Positions 16,521 through 24,893 of a stretch of 44,736 bases of DNA are shown one piece after another. This DNA comes from an uncultured Prevotellaceae bacterium. GTDB taxonomy: Bacteria; Bacteroidota; Bacteroidia; Bacteroidales; Bacteroidaceae. A program made the translations under genes and the position numbers. The DNA is taken from NCBI GenBank assembly GCA_902783625.1, contig CACZRN010000066.1, positions 1-44,736 of the forward strand, written 5' to 3'. Positions within the stretch are counted from its first letter, which is position 1, and each line of letters starts with the position of its first letter. Below the pieces are notes generated by a model, which did not search any database, was not told the DNA's origin, and saw only the letters and a list, made by a program, of their open reading frames with translations.

Positions 16521-17507
16521 TTATTCCTTGATAATGAGCGACATGCCCGGACGCAGTCCTTCGAACTTCTCCGTAGGACGGGCTTTCACTTCAAATGTCT
16601 TCAAATCGTATTGGCCGTTGGCCTTTGTTGCTTTCCATACGGCAAACGAGCCTTGGTCTTTGATGTAGTAAATTTTCATCTTGATGCTCTTACCGAATGC
16701 GGGTATGTAAGCATTTATCTCATCGCCGACCTTCATTCCTTTCAGTTGGTCTTCGCGAATGTTGAATGTTCCCCACATGTCGTCGAGCAGTGAGATGTTC
16801 ATTATAGGAGAACCGAGTCCGAGCAGTTCGCCCACCTTTGGATAGATGTCGCTTACCTCACCGTCGGCCTGAGCAACTTGCACCGACTCTTTCAGAAGCG
16901 ATGCCACTACGTCAACGGCACTCTTTGCAGCCAATGCCTGTTTCTGGGCAGCCCTTCTCTCCTCAATTCTGGCTCCGCTCTTTGCCATGTCGTACTGACT
17001 CTTTGCCGCTTTCACCTGCGCCTCAGTAGCTTTGTAAGCAGCGAAAGCCTCGTCGCGCTTTTGCGCCGACAGCACTCCCTCGTCGAACAGTTTCTGCACT
17101 CTGTTGTATGACTTTTCGGCAATCTCGCTTGCTGCCAGTGCCTGTTGCCACAACTCGTAAGCCGCTTGCACCTGCTCTTTGCGCGCACCGTTTCCTGCCA
17201 TGTCGCTCAATGCCTGTGCTGCGCCCTGAGTGGCTTCGGCAGCTCTCTTCTGGGCATCAACCTCTGGCACTTCGAGAATGGCGAGCGTGTCGCCTGCTTT
17301 TACAAAGTCACCTTCCTTTACCCTTAACTCAAGGATGCGGCCGGGGAGCTTGCTCGATACTCTGTACTCTGACACTTCGACCTCGCCTTGTATTATCTCA
17401 TCCGACTTATCGAAGGCGAAGAATCCAATAATCGCAACGATTACTACTACTGCTGCGAATCCTATGATGGCAAGCAGTATGTTGTTGTGTTGTGTTTTTG
17501 CTGACAT
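16521..17507 (-). CDS. HlyD-family periplasmic adaptor (membrane fusion protein)
   Basis: This adaptor would bridge the inner-membrane permeases and the TolC-type channel. The 328-residue protein has an N-terminal membrane anchor (ILLAIIGFAAVVVIVAIIGFFA, about 9-30) and the first half of a lipoyl domain (VSSKLPGRILELRVKEGDFVKAGDTLAILE). An alanine- and glutamine-rich coiled-coil hairpin covers about 80-210, and the lipoyl second half and beta-barrel follow (GEVSDIYPKVGELLGLGSPIMNIS, RPTEKFEGLRPGMSLIIKE). It lies 20 bases after the TolC gene and 10 before the first permease, within a continuous minus-strand operon. Confidence 0.94.
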   Translation of the reverse strand: MSAKTQHNNILLAIIGFAAVVVIVAIIGFFAFDKSDEIIQGEVEVSEYRVSSKLPGRILELRVKEGDFVKAGDTLAILEVPEVDAQKRAAEATQGAAQALSDMAGNGARKEQVQAAYELWQQALAASEIAEKSYNRVQKLFDEGVLSAQKRDEAFAAYKATEAQVKAAKSQYDMAKSGARIEERRAAQKQALAAKSAVDVVASLLKESVQVAQADGEVSDIYPKVGELLGLGSPIMNISLLDDMWGTFNIREDQLKGMKVGDEINAYIPAFGKSIKMKIYYIKDQGSFAVWKATKANGQYDLKTFEVKARPTEKFEGLRPGMSLIIKE

Positions 17508-17527
17508 ATCTTGTATTTATTATTTTT

Positions 17528-19012
17528 TTAATGTAAATGTCCGGTTGCTTTCTTCAGGTTCAGGATGGCAAGCCTGACGTCGATCTCTGCATCGATTTTC
17601 TGGCTTTGTGCCTGCTGCCATGCTGTCTGTGCGGCCATGACATCGGTGCTCTCCATCACACCTTCCTTGAATCCGAGGTTTGCACACCTAAGGTTCTCCT
17701 CAGCGCTGCTGATATTTTTCTGCGCAGTGACGAGTCGCTTGTTTGCCTCTTCGAGTCTGTATTTGCTCTGTCTAACCTGCAGGTCAATCTTCTCTTGAGC
17801 GTCTTCCAAGTCGAGTGTCGCTATTGTTGTGGCAGCCTTTGCAGCTCTGATTTTATATTTCCCTTCGAACCAGTTCCATACCGGCACCTGTACCAGGACG
17901 CCGATGTTCCATACACCAGAGAATTTCCTTTCAAATCCGTTGAAGGTGTTAGGATTTGATATAAGGTAACCTCCTGTCAGTGCCACGTGGGGCAAGTATG
18001 CAGCGCGAATGAGCTTTGTGCTCTGTGCGCTCAAGTCAACAGCGTTCTGCAACAGGCGCAGCTCGGGGCGCTGAATGTTGTTCTCGTCGTCGGATGTGGA
18101 GATGCCGACAGCTATCGGCAGGTCGGTGAGTTCTTCATCGGCGAGTTTTATGTTCTCATCGACGGGGATGCCGCACAGTTGGCAGAGAAGCATCTTTGCC
18201 AATGCCAGTCCGTTCTCCACCTGGAGCACAGCCATGTCAGCCTCGTTCACCTTCACGTCGACCTTCAGTCCGTCGGCCTTTGTGGTCATTCCCTCGTTGA
18301 TCATCTTGTGGACATCGTCGTCGAGTTTCTTCACGAGATCGCGGAAACTGTTTGCAAGATTTAGTTTCTGACGCAGCGACACCACGGTCCAGTAGGTGTT
18401 ATCGATTTGGTGAAGAGTGTTTTGCTCTGTCATGTCGACGGTATTGAGCGCCATTTCCTCAGCGATGTCGGCCATGCGGTTGGCGGCTTTAATTGCGCCA
18501 CCCATGAATATTGGCTGACGTAACACAACCGAACCATACCATATGTTCTTCGTGTCGGTCTTGAAGGCATCGCGTATGTCGTTGCCCAGTTTGTCTCCCA
18601 TCTGTGAGATGGGTGTAGTTATTTTTCCGAGCATCTGCCCCAGTTCTCCTGCCATCTCGGGCGATATGAGTCCGTTCTGCACGAGCGAGGTGATTACTTC
18701 TGTCGCTCCATTTGTTAATGCCCCCATGCTGTTGGTGCCTAAGTTGCTCAGAGCGGTTTTCTGACTGTTGTTGAGTATTGACACCTCTTTGCTCATGAAT
18801 TCGTATCCGCCCAATGCATCAATCTTAGGAAGATACTTTGTGCGCGCTGCTTTCCGTGTATAGGCAGCCATCTCGGTGCTTATCTTGGCAGCCTTCAGTT
18901 GATTGTTGCCATTCATTGCAAGGTTGCGACAGCTGTCGAGAGTGAGCACCCGTTGCGCATCTACTGGCATCAGCGTGAAGCAGAATAATATAAAAGCTAT
19001 TGTCTTTCTCAT
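17528..19012 (-). CDS. TolC-family outer-membrane efflux channel
   Basis: The 494-residue protein starts with a Sec signal (MRKTIAFILFCFTLMPVDAQ). It has the two-repeat helical build of the outer membrane efflux family: LTLDSCRNLAMNGNNQLKAAKI at the mature N-terminus, and a second repeat from about residue 290 (RPELRLLQNAVDLSAQSTKLIRAAYLPHVALTGGYL ... VPVWNWFEGKYKIRAAKAATTIATLDLEDAQEKIDLQVRQSKYRLEEA). An unusual insert of about 85 residues near 85-170 is rich in Gly, Thr and Asn and lies in the first repeat, plausibly on the extracellular side. Its start overlaps the upstream coiled-coil gene as ATGA. Confidence 0.94.
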   Translation of the reverse strand: MRKTIAFILFCFTLMPVDAQRVLTLDSCRNLAMNGNNQLKAAKISTEMAAYTRKAARTKYLPKIDALGGYEFMSKEVSILNNSQKTALSNLGTNSMGALTNGATEVITSLVQNGLISPEMAGELGQMLGKITTPISQMGDKLGNDIRDAFKTDTKNIWYGSVVLRQPIFMGGAIKAANRMADIAEEMALNTVDMTEQNTLHQIDNTYWTVVSLRQKLNLANSFRDLVKKLDDDVHKMINEGMTTKADGLKVDVKVNEADMAVLQVENGLALAKMLLCQLCGIPVDENIKLADEELTDLPIAVGISTSDDENNIQRPELRLLQNAVDLSAQSTKLIRAAYLPHVALTGGYLISNPNTFNGFERKFSGVWNIGVLVQVPVWNWFEGKYKIRAAKAATTIATLDLEDAQEKIDLQVRQSKYRLEEANKRLVTAQKNISSAEENLRCANLGFKEGVMESTDVMAAQTAWQQAQSQKIDAEIDVRLAILNLKKATGHLH

Positions 19013-19884
19013 TTGTCAAATGTGAAATTTCTTGATCCTATCATGTTTCCATCGGCGAAAATGCTCACCTGATATGTGCCTGGTACAAGGGCTTGGGTGA
19101 TATTCCAATATGTGGTCACGGCAGTTTCTTGTCCGCCATATTCAACCGATTTCTTCATTGAGCATTGCAGTTGTTTGTTCTCGTATGGGAATGTGCCGCC
19201 GTTGCCTACAACCGACCCTGTGGGAGAGACAATTCTCACGTAGCATGTCTTCTGTCCTCCGCTGGCCGTCACGTTCTTGGCTATTGTGAAGTCAACCTGC
19301 AGTGTTGTGGCTTTGCTGAGTCGGTCAGATACTTTGTTCTTTTTGTTCAGCGCCAGCAGTCTGATGTTTGTGGCATCGAGTTGAGCAGCTATGGCAACCT
19401 TTTCCGATAGCGATGCTTTCTCGGTGTTCAGTCCTTCGATGCGTTTTGTGGCCTCTTCATATTGTCCCTTCACCCTGGTGTTTTCCTCCACCAGATTCTG
19501 GTTGAGTCTGTTTAGCGAGTCGATTTCGAGCACATAGCTCCTCAGTACGGCTCTCACCGTGGCGAGTTCTTTCTTCAGTCGGGCTATCTCTCGTGCGTCG
19601 TTATCCTTCACTTCTTTCAATTCTTTCAGCAGTCGCTGTGTCTTCAACTGTTCCTGTGTGAGTTGGGCGATTATGGAGTCGTTGGTTATCTGCGTCTTCA
19701 TCTCGCTGTATTGATCGGCGAAGCGCTGATATTCGTTCTCCATTTCCTGCTTGTCGAGTGCTGCCAATTCCTGCATCTCCTGATTCACCTTCTTCTGCTT
19801 GTCGAGGTTCATATACAAATATGCGACACCTCCTGCCAGCAATAAGCAAAACAGGATAAGTGGAATTAGAATTTTTTTGTTCAT
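19009..19884 (-). CDS. Membrane-anchored periplasmic coiled-coil protein heading the efflux operon
   Basis: I do not recognise a named family. The 291-residue protein has one N-terminal transmembrane helix (about 5-25, ILIPLILFCLLLAGGVAYLYM), which may be an uncleaved signal anchor. A long coiled coil follows at about 30-185, rich in Glu, Lys and Leu heptads, and then a compact C-terminal beta-type domain at about 205-291 (TTLQVDFTIAKNVTASGGQKTCYVRIVSPTG ... YQVSIFADGNMIGSRNFTF). It is translationally coupled to TolC (ATGA) and is the first gene after the promoter, so a structural or sensing role beside the efflux complex is a reasonable guess only. Confidence 0.85.
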   Translation of the reverse strand: MNKKILIPLILFCLLLAGGVAYLYMNLDKQKKVNQEMQELAALDKQEMENEYQRFADQYSEMKTQITNDSIIAQLTQEQLKTQRLLKELKEVKDNDAREIARLKKELATVRAVLRSYVLEIDSLNRLNQNLVEENTRVKGQYEEATKRIEGLNTEKASLSEKVAIAAQLDATNIRLLALNKKNKVSDRLSKATTLQVDFTIAKNVTASGGQKTCYVRIVSPTGSVVGNGGTFPYENKQLQCSMKKSVEYGGQETAVTTYWNITQALVPGTYQVSIFADGNMIGSRNFTFDK

Positions 19885-19964
19885 TATCTTTTTAACTTTT
19901 TTATATCATTTCTTTTCGGCAGTCGTTATTGCCAAAACTAGTTATATGTAACTGCAAATATCAT

Positions 19965-19996
19965 GCAAAATTAGGAATTTTAGTTGTAACGGCAAA
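19965..19996 (-). promoter_or_regulatory. Bacteroidota-type promoter of the efflux-topB operon
   Basis: On the minus strand TTTG (19996-19993) lies 19 bases before TAATTTTGC (19973-19965), a full match to the -33/-7 consensus. It gives a leader of about 75 bases. A weaker TAGTTTTG lies closer to the gene at 19940-19933. Confidence 0.78.
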
Positions 19997-20078
19997 GCAA
20001 AAACATTCACTAAACATTATTTATTTTATTTTTTTTTATTTTTCCATAAAAAAAAGACCATTTTTAGTTTTTATTAAT

Positions 20079-20087
20079 TATATTTGC
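20079..20087 (+). promoter_or_regulatory. -7 promoter element immediately before the DUF4492-cydAB operon
   Basis: TATATTTGC matches TAnnTTTGY exactly, and its last base is only seven bases before the ATG at 20095. The expected transcript would carry almost no leader. The -33 region is T-rich without a clear TTTG. Confidence 0.65.
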
Positions 20088-20094
20088 TCCTGAT

Positions 20095-20325
20095 ATGAAG
20101 AACAGCTTTTTATATAGAGTTTTCAATTTCTACTACGAGGGTTTTCGTGGAATGCGATTGGGTAAGACGCTATGGCTCATCATTGCCATAAAACTCTTCG
20201 TTATTTTCGTGGTGTTGAAATTGTTCTTCTTCCCCAATTATATCAGTAATCATGCTGAGAAAGGCTGCGAGGCCGACTTTGTGGCCACTCAGCTTTGCCG
20301 TGAGCAGATTGCCGACTCCGATTAG
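20095..20325 (+). CDS. DUF4492 small membrane protein, cydAB-associated
   Basis: A 76-residue protein of the type found upstream of cytochrome bd genes in Bacteroidota (DUF4492). It has a conserved amphipathic N-terminus (YRVFNFYYEGFRGMRLGKTLW) followed by one strongly hydrophobic helix (LIIAIKLFVIFVVLKLFFFPNYI, about 27-50) and a short polar tail. It precedes cydA by 106 bases on the same strand. By analogy to CydX and other small bd-oxidase subunits it may stabilise the complex, but it is not homologous to CydX in any way I can see. Confidence 0.86.
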   Translation: MKNSFLYRVFNFYYEGFRGMRLGKTLWLIIAIKLFVIFVVLKLFFFPNYISNHAEKGCEADFVATQLCREQIADSD

Positions 20326-20431
20326 TTTTGCAGGGCAGTCGGGTAGGGGAATGCTCTTCCGACAGGGCGACTGTGATAAAAGAAATAAGATACAAAAAGA
20401 ATTAGCAAACCTATAAAAACCTATTAACGAC

Positions 20432-22018
20432 ATGATTAACTACTTCCTCAACATTGATGTCAGTGTCATCGATTGGTCTCGGGCTCAGTTTGCCCTGACG
20501 GCAATCTATCACTGGCTGTTTGTCCCACTAACGCTTGGATTGGCGTTGATAATGGGAATCATGGAGACTGCCTACTATCGCACAGGCAAGCCTTTCTGGC
20601 GGCGCACGGCGCGGTTCTGGCAGAAACTGTTCGGTATTAACTTTGCCATGGGTGTGGCAACGGGTATCATCCTCGAGTTTGAATTTGGAACCAACTGGTC
20701 GAACTATTCCTGGTTTGTCGGCGACATCTTCGGTGCCCCGTTGGCTATCGAGGGCATCGTGGCATTCTTCATGGAGTCGACGTTCGTAGCTGTGATGTAT
20801 TTCGGCTGGAACAAGGTGAGCCGTGGCTTCCACCTTGCCAGCACGTGGCTCACAGGACTCGGTGCGACCATCTCGGCATGGTGGATACTTGTGGCAAACG
20901 CATGGATGCAGTGCCCCGTGGGATGCGAGTTCAATGCCGACACGGTGCGCAATGAGATGGTGTCGTTCTTCGATGTAGCCCTCTCGCCATTCGCAGTGAT
21001 GAAATTCTGCCATACGGTAATATCAGCGTGGATAGTCGGTGCCATTTTTGTGGTTGCCGTCAGCTGTTGGTATCTGCTGAAAAAGCGTGAGACCGAAATG
21101 GCTCTGAAGAGCATAAAGATAGGTGCCATCGTGGGCCTCGTGGCTTCGGTGCTCGCTGCTGTCACTGGCGACGAGAGTGCCTACCAGGTGGCGCAGAAGC
21201 AACCCATGAAGCTTGCAGCCATGGAAGCCCTCTACAACGGTGGCAACGATGTCAGCCTCACTGGCGTGGCATGGGTCAACCCGTTCAAACAGCCCGACTA
21301 TCTCAACGAGGACGAAGCTCCGTTGCGCATAGCCATGCCTAACATGCTGTCGTTCCTGGCTACACGCGATTTCCATGGCTATGTGCCGGGTATTCAGCAG
21401 TTGTGGAACGGCTATGAGAAACCCGACGGCACGCGCGAACCGTCGTTCGACGAGAAGATCGAGAGTGGAAAGAAAGCTATAACGGCGCTTGCCACCTATC
21501 GCAAGGCAAAAGCCGAGGGCAATGAGGCTGAAGCAGCCGAAGCATCGCAGGTGCTGGAAGAGAACTTCAAGTACTTCGGCTACGGCTACATCAAGGACAA
21601 GGCCGAGCTTGTGCCGTTCATTCCTATCAACTTCTGGGCTTTCCGCGTGATGGTGGGGCTCGGTGCACTGTTCATCCTCTTCTTCGCACTCGTGTTGTTC
21701 CTCTTCTATCGTTCCGACTTCTTGAAGCATAAGTATCTCCATATTGCTGCCATTGTGCTCGTTCCGCTGGCATATATAGCCAGTGAGAGTGGTTGGCTTG
21801 TCGCTGAGTTCGGACGACAGCCATGGACAATACAAGACATGTTGCCAGTGTCGGCATCGGTTTCAAACATTACATCAGGATCGGTAGCTCTCACATTCTT
21901 CCTGTTCCTCGTGCTCTTCACCACTATGCTCGCTGTGGAGATAAGCATATTGTTGAAACAGATAAAAAAAGGTCCTGAGAAGGAAGAGCCGACAGTAGAG
22001 CCTTCGGCTTCAGCTTGA
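20432..22018 (+). CDS. cydA: Cytochrome bd quinol oxidase subunit I
   Basis: CydA carries hemes b558, b595 and d and the quinol site of the high-affinity, proton-motive bd oxidase, used by anaerobes to respire or remove traces of oxygen. The 528-residue protein begins WSRAQFALTAIYHWLFVPLTLG, with the heme-ligand histidine at residue 27. It has the second histidine in MKFCHTVISAWI and the arginine/glutamine motif EFGRQPWTIQDMLP characteristic of subunit I. The multiple helices match the family. The Q-loop region (about 250-400) contains an Ala/Glu-rich stretch (KAKAEGNEAEAAEASQVLEENFKYFGYGYIKDKAELVPFIPINFW). Confidence 0.97.
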   Translation: MINYFLNIDVSVIDWSRAQFALTAIYHWLFVPLTLGLALIMGIMETAYYRTGKPFWRRTARFWQKLFGINFAMGVATGIILEFEFGTNWSNYSWFVGDIFGAPLAIEGIVAFFMESTFVAVMYFGWNKVSRGFHLASTWLTGLGATISAWWILVANAWMQCPVGCEFNADTVRNEMVSFFDVALSPFAVMKFCHTVISAWIVGAIFVVAVSCWYLLKKRETEMALKSIKIGAIVGLVASVLAAVTGDESAYQVAQKQPMKLAAMEALYNGGNDVSLTGVAWVNPFKQPDYLNEDEAPLRIAMPNMLSFLATRDFHGYVPGIQQLWNGYEKPDGTREPSFDEKIESGKKAITALATYRKAKAEGNEAEAAEASQVLEENFKYFGYGYIKDKAELVPFIPINFWAFRVMVGLGALFILFFALVLFLFYRSDFLKHKYLHIAAIVLVPLAYIASESGWLVAEFGRQPWTIQDMLPVSASVSNITSGSVALTFFLFLVLFTTMLAVEISILLKQIKKGPEKEEPTVEPSASA

Positions 22019-22077
22019 GGACAGAGTTCTGGGAAAAATATTAAGATTGACAGTTGGTAATTAAATTTTATAAAGCC

Positions 22078-23220
22078 ATGACTTATAGTTTTTTGCAACA
22101 ATATTGGTGGTTCCTTATCTCTCTGCTCGGAGCATTGCTTGTGTTTCTGATGTTTGTTCAGGGAGCCAATTCGCTGGTGGGCTCACTCGGTCGTACCGAT
22201 GAGGGCCGTCGGCTTGTGATTAATTCCACAGGACGTAAGTGGGAGCTCACGTTCACCACGCTCGTCACTTTCGGAGGTGCATTCTTCGCATCGTTCCCGT
22301 TGTTCTACAGCACATCGTTCGGCGGGGCATACTGGCTGTGGATGATTATCTTGTTCTCGTTCGTACTGCAGGCTGTCAGCTATGAGTTTCAGAACAAACT
22401 AGGCAACTTCCTCGGTCCGAAGACCTTCCAGACCTGTCTGGTGCTCAATGGCATTCTTGGTCCGCTGCTTCTCGGCGGTGCCGTGGCTACATTCTTCAAC
22501 GGTTCTAACTTTGTTGTAGACAAGGCTAACCTCGTTGATGGCATGAGCCCAGTCATCAGCAGTTGGGCAAACGCATCGCATGGACTCGATGCACTGCTCG
22601 ACCCGTGGAATCTGGTATTCGGACTTGCGGTGTTCTTCCTTGCCCGGATTTTGGGAATACTGTATGTGATGAATAATGTCAATGATGAGGATATCCGCTC
22701 ACGTGGCAGTGTGCGACTGGTAGGCTCTACGGTGGCGTTCCTCATTCTGTTCCTGCCGTTCCTCGTGCGCACTCTGGTAAAAGACGGATATGCCTACGAT
22801 GCCGCTACAGGCGAGATATTCATGCAGCCGATGAAATATCTCTGCAATCTGTTGCAGATGTGGCCTCTGCTAATCATTTTTGTGGTTGGCGTGGTGTTGT
22901 TGCTCTATGCTATTGTGCGTACCATCCGCAGCAAGGACTACATCGGCGGCATCTGGCCCGCAGGCATCGGTACGGTACTGGCAGTGCTTGTGCTGCTACT
23001 CATCGCCGGGTGGAACAACACTGCCTATTATCCTTCGAATGCCAACCTGCAGAGTTCGCTCACTATAGTTAATTCATGTAGTTCGGAGTTCACTCTTCGC
23101 ACAATGTTCTACGTGTCGCTCCTCATTCCGTTCGTGCTTGCCTACATAGCCTATGCTTGGCATCAGATGGACAAGAAGAAGCTCGACAAGGATGAGATTC
23201 GTGAAGGAGAAGTTTATTGA
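22078..23220 (+). CDS. cydB: Cytochrome bd quinol oxidase subunit II
   Basis: CydB is the structural partner of CydA. The 380-residue protein has about nine hydrophobic helices and family motifs such as FLMFVQGANSL near the start, SFVLQAVSYEFQNK, and the C-terminal SSEFTLRTMFYVSLLIPFVLAYIAYAW. I use the ATG at 22078, 59 bases after cydA; a TTG at 22054 would add eight poorly fitting residues. Together with DUF4492 and CydA it forms a three-gene respiratory operon. Confidence 0.96.
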   Translation: MTYSFLQQYWWFLISLLGALLVFLMFVQGANSLVGSLGRTDEGRRLVINSTGRKWELTFTTLVTFGGAFFASFPLFYSTSFGGAYWLWMIILFSFVLQAVSYEFQNKLGNFLGPKTFQTCLVLNGILGPLLLGGAVATFFNGSNFVVDKANLVDGMSPVISSWANASHGLDALLDPWNLVFGLAVFFLARILGILYVMNNVNDEDIRSRGSVRLVGSTVAFLILFLPFLVRTLVKDGYAYDAATGEIFMQPMKYLCNLLQMWPLLIIFVVGVVLLLYAIVRTIRSKDYIGGIWPAGIGTVLAVLVLLLIAGWNNTAYYPSNANLQSSLTIVNSCSSEFTLRTMFYVSLLIPFVLAYIAYAWHQMDKKKLDKDEIREGEVY

Positions 23221-23249
23221 TATCGGTATAAACCAAGAACTTATTTATA

Positions 23250-23286
23250 CAAATCGGGCGCTTACGGATAGTAAGTGCCCGATTTG
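23250..23286. terminator. Hairpin after cydB
   Basis: A 16-bp stem with one wobble or mismatch (23250-23265 with 23271-23286, CAAATCGGGC and GCCCGATTTG at the ends) has a five-base loop. The trailing T run is weak, so it could act as a transcript-end stabiliser rather than a classic terminator. Confidence 0.65.
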
Positions 23287-23401
23287 TTACCTGCCGGATG
23301 TATTCAATGTATTGATAAACGATCTTTTAATAATCAGGTGTGGCATCTTCATCCTGCCTCACTTTTGCGCAGTATTTTACCCTGCTGCATCGTGTTCTGA
23401 A

Positions 23402-23481
23402 AAATTTGCTAGCAAATTTCTTGTTAAAGAGCCTTTCTATTGGCAATAAAGAGCCTTTTTAATCGAAAATTTGCTAGCAAA
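23402..23481. repeat. GCTAGC-palindrome intergenic element, copy 1
   Basis: Two palindromes with the core TTTGCTAGCAAA (23402-23419, 18 bp perfect; and 23470-23481) flank a spacer of about 50 bases containing two AAAGAGCC motifs. Compared with copies 2 and 3 it lies in the inverse orientation: its spacer read on the minus strand gives AAAGGCTCTTT...ATTGCCAATAGAAAGGCTCTTTAA. It sits between the convergent cydB and L-serine dehydratase genes. Confidence 0.9.
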
Positions 23482-23644
23482 ATTTTTTATAAGGAAACAC
23501 AATTCGTTTCTCGTAATATACTTAATCCGCCCAAAATGTATTCTGTTGCATGCTTTTATGCATCATGCTTTCCCGCTGTGATGTCGGAAATGAGCGTTTT
23601 TAGGATAACATGAAATTGTCCCTCGTCGGTCGTCTGCCAGTGTC

Positions 23645-24850
23645 TCATTCCGTGATATGCGCCAGTCCGCCGGCGCTTGTCTCCTTGTAGAGAGATGGAA
23701 GGTCGTGCCCTGTCTCCTTCATCACTCGCACCACGCGGTCGAACGACACGTTGTGCTGTCCGTCACTGAAGGCGGCATAGAGGTTACTGTCGAGTGCCCG
23801 GGCGGCAGCGAAGGCATTGCGCTCGATGCATGGAATCTGAACGAGTCCGCACACAGGGTCGCACGTCATTCCCAGATGATGCTCAAGCCCCATCTCTGCG
23901 GCATATTCTATCTGCCCCGGTGTGCCTCCAAAAAGTTGGCACGAGGCTGCTGAGGCCATTGCGCATGCCACACCGACCTCGCCCTGACATCCTACTTCGG
24001 CACCTGATATCGAGGCGTTCTGCTTAACCACATTGCCAAAGATGCCTGCCGTTGCCATGGCGCGGAGGATGCGCTGGTCGCTGAAGTCGTGGCTGGTGTG
24101 CAGATGATAGAGCACTGCCGGCAGCACTCCCGACGACCCACATGTGGGCGCGGTGACGATAGTTCCGCCAGAAGCATTCTCTTCACTCACGGCAAGGGCA
24201 TAAGCATATACCAGTCCACGCGACTGCAACGACTGTTTGTAACCGCTTGCCTTCACGAAATAACGGGTGGCCTTACGAGGAATGTTTAGTGGTCCGGGCA
24301 GTGCTCCCTCGTGTTCGAGTCCGCGCTCCACAGCCTGTTTCATTGTGATCCAGGCCTCCATGAGGAAGTCCCAGATGTCGCTGTCTTCGCATTCTGCTAC
24401 GTATTCCCAGTAGCCTTTGCCATTGGTTTCACACCATTGCTGTATCTCTGCCAGCGTGTTGAGCGGATATATGTCGCGCATATCGTTGTTCAGGGTATCA
24501 TTCTCGCCCTCCGACAACGCGCCTCCTCCTATACTGTACACGGTCCAATCGTCGAGGATGTTGCCGTCGGCGGAAAAGGCTTTGAACCGCATGCCGTTAG
24601 GATGGAAGGGCAGGAATATGTCGGGATGCCACACAATCTCGACGGGTGCCACAGGCTGTAGCGTTTCGATGATAGCTACATCGGTGAGGTGACCGCGGCC
24701 GGTGGCTGCCAGACTGCCATAGAGTATCACTTCGAAGCGGGCAGCCTCGTGGTTGCGACCGAGGAATATCTCGGCTGCTTTCTGCGGACCCATAGTGTGG
24801 CTGCTCGACGGGCCGCGTCCTATTCTATAGAGTTCTTTTAATGATTTCAC
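23645..24850 (-). CDS. sdaA: L-serine dehydratase, single-chain iron-sulfur type
   Basis: The enzyme deaminates L-serine to pyruvate and ammonia using a [4Fe-4S] cluster. The 401-residue protein fuses the beta-type N-terminal domain (RIGRGPSSSHTMGPQKAAEIFL, GSLAATGRGHLTD) to the alpha-type catalytic domain (APTCGSSGVLPAVLYHL, ISGAEVGCQGEVGVACAMASAA, HHLGMTCDPVCGLVQIPCIERNA). The cysteines in TCGSSG, CDPVC and IPCIERN are the expected cluster ligands. It starts 43 bases after the beta-galactosidase gene on the same strand and may share its transcript, although the metabolic link is not obvious. Confidence 0.96.
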   Translation of the reverse strand: MKSLKELYRIGRGPSSSHTMGPQKAAEIFLGRNHEAARFEVILYGSLAATGRGHLTDVAIIETLQPVAPVEIVWHPDIFLPFHPNGMRFKAFSADGNILDDWTVYSIGGGALSEGENDTLNNDMRDIYPLNTLAEIQQWCETNGKGYWEYVAECEDSDIWDFLMEAWITMKQAVERGLEHEGALPGPLNIPRKATRYFVKASGYKQSLQSRGLVYAYALAVSEENASGGTIVTAPTCGSSGVLPAVLYHLHTSHDFSDQRILRAMATAGIFGNVVKQNASISGAEVGCQGEVGVACAMASAASCQLFGGTPGQIEYAAEMGLEHHLGMTCDPVCGLVQIPCIERNAFAAARALDSNLYAAFSDGQHNVSFDRVVRVMKETGHDLPSLYKETSAGGLAHITE

Positions 24851-24893
24851 TGTTTCGGTTTGTTATTAATTGTATTGTCGTTTCGTTCAATGT

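Noticed and set aside
21023-21835. 270-codon minus-strand frame opposite cydA
   Set aside because: The plus strand encodes an unmistakable CydA across this interval. The antisense product has no coherent motif, being rich in His, Glu and Arg from reverse-read codons.
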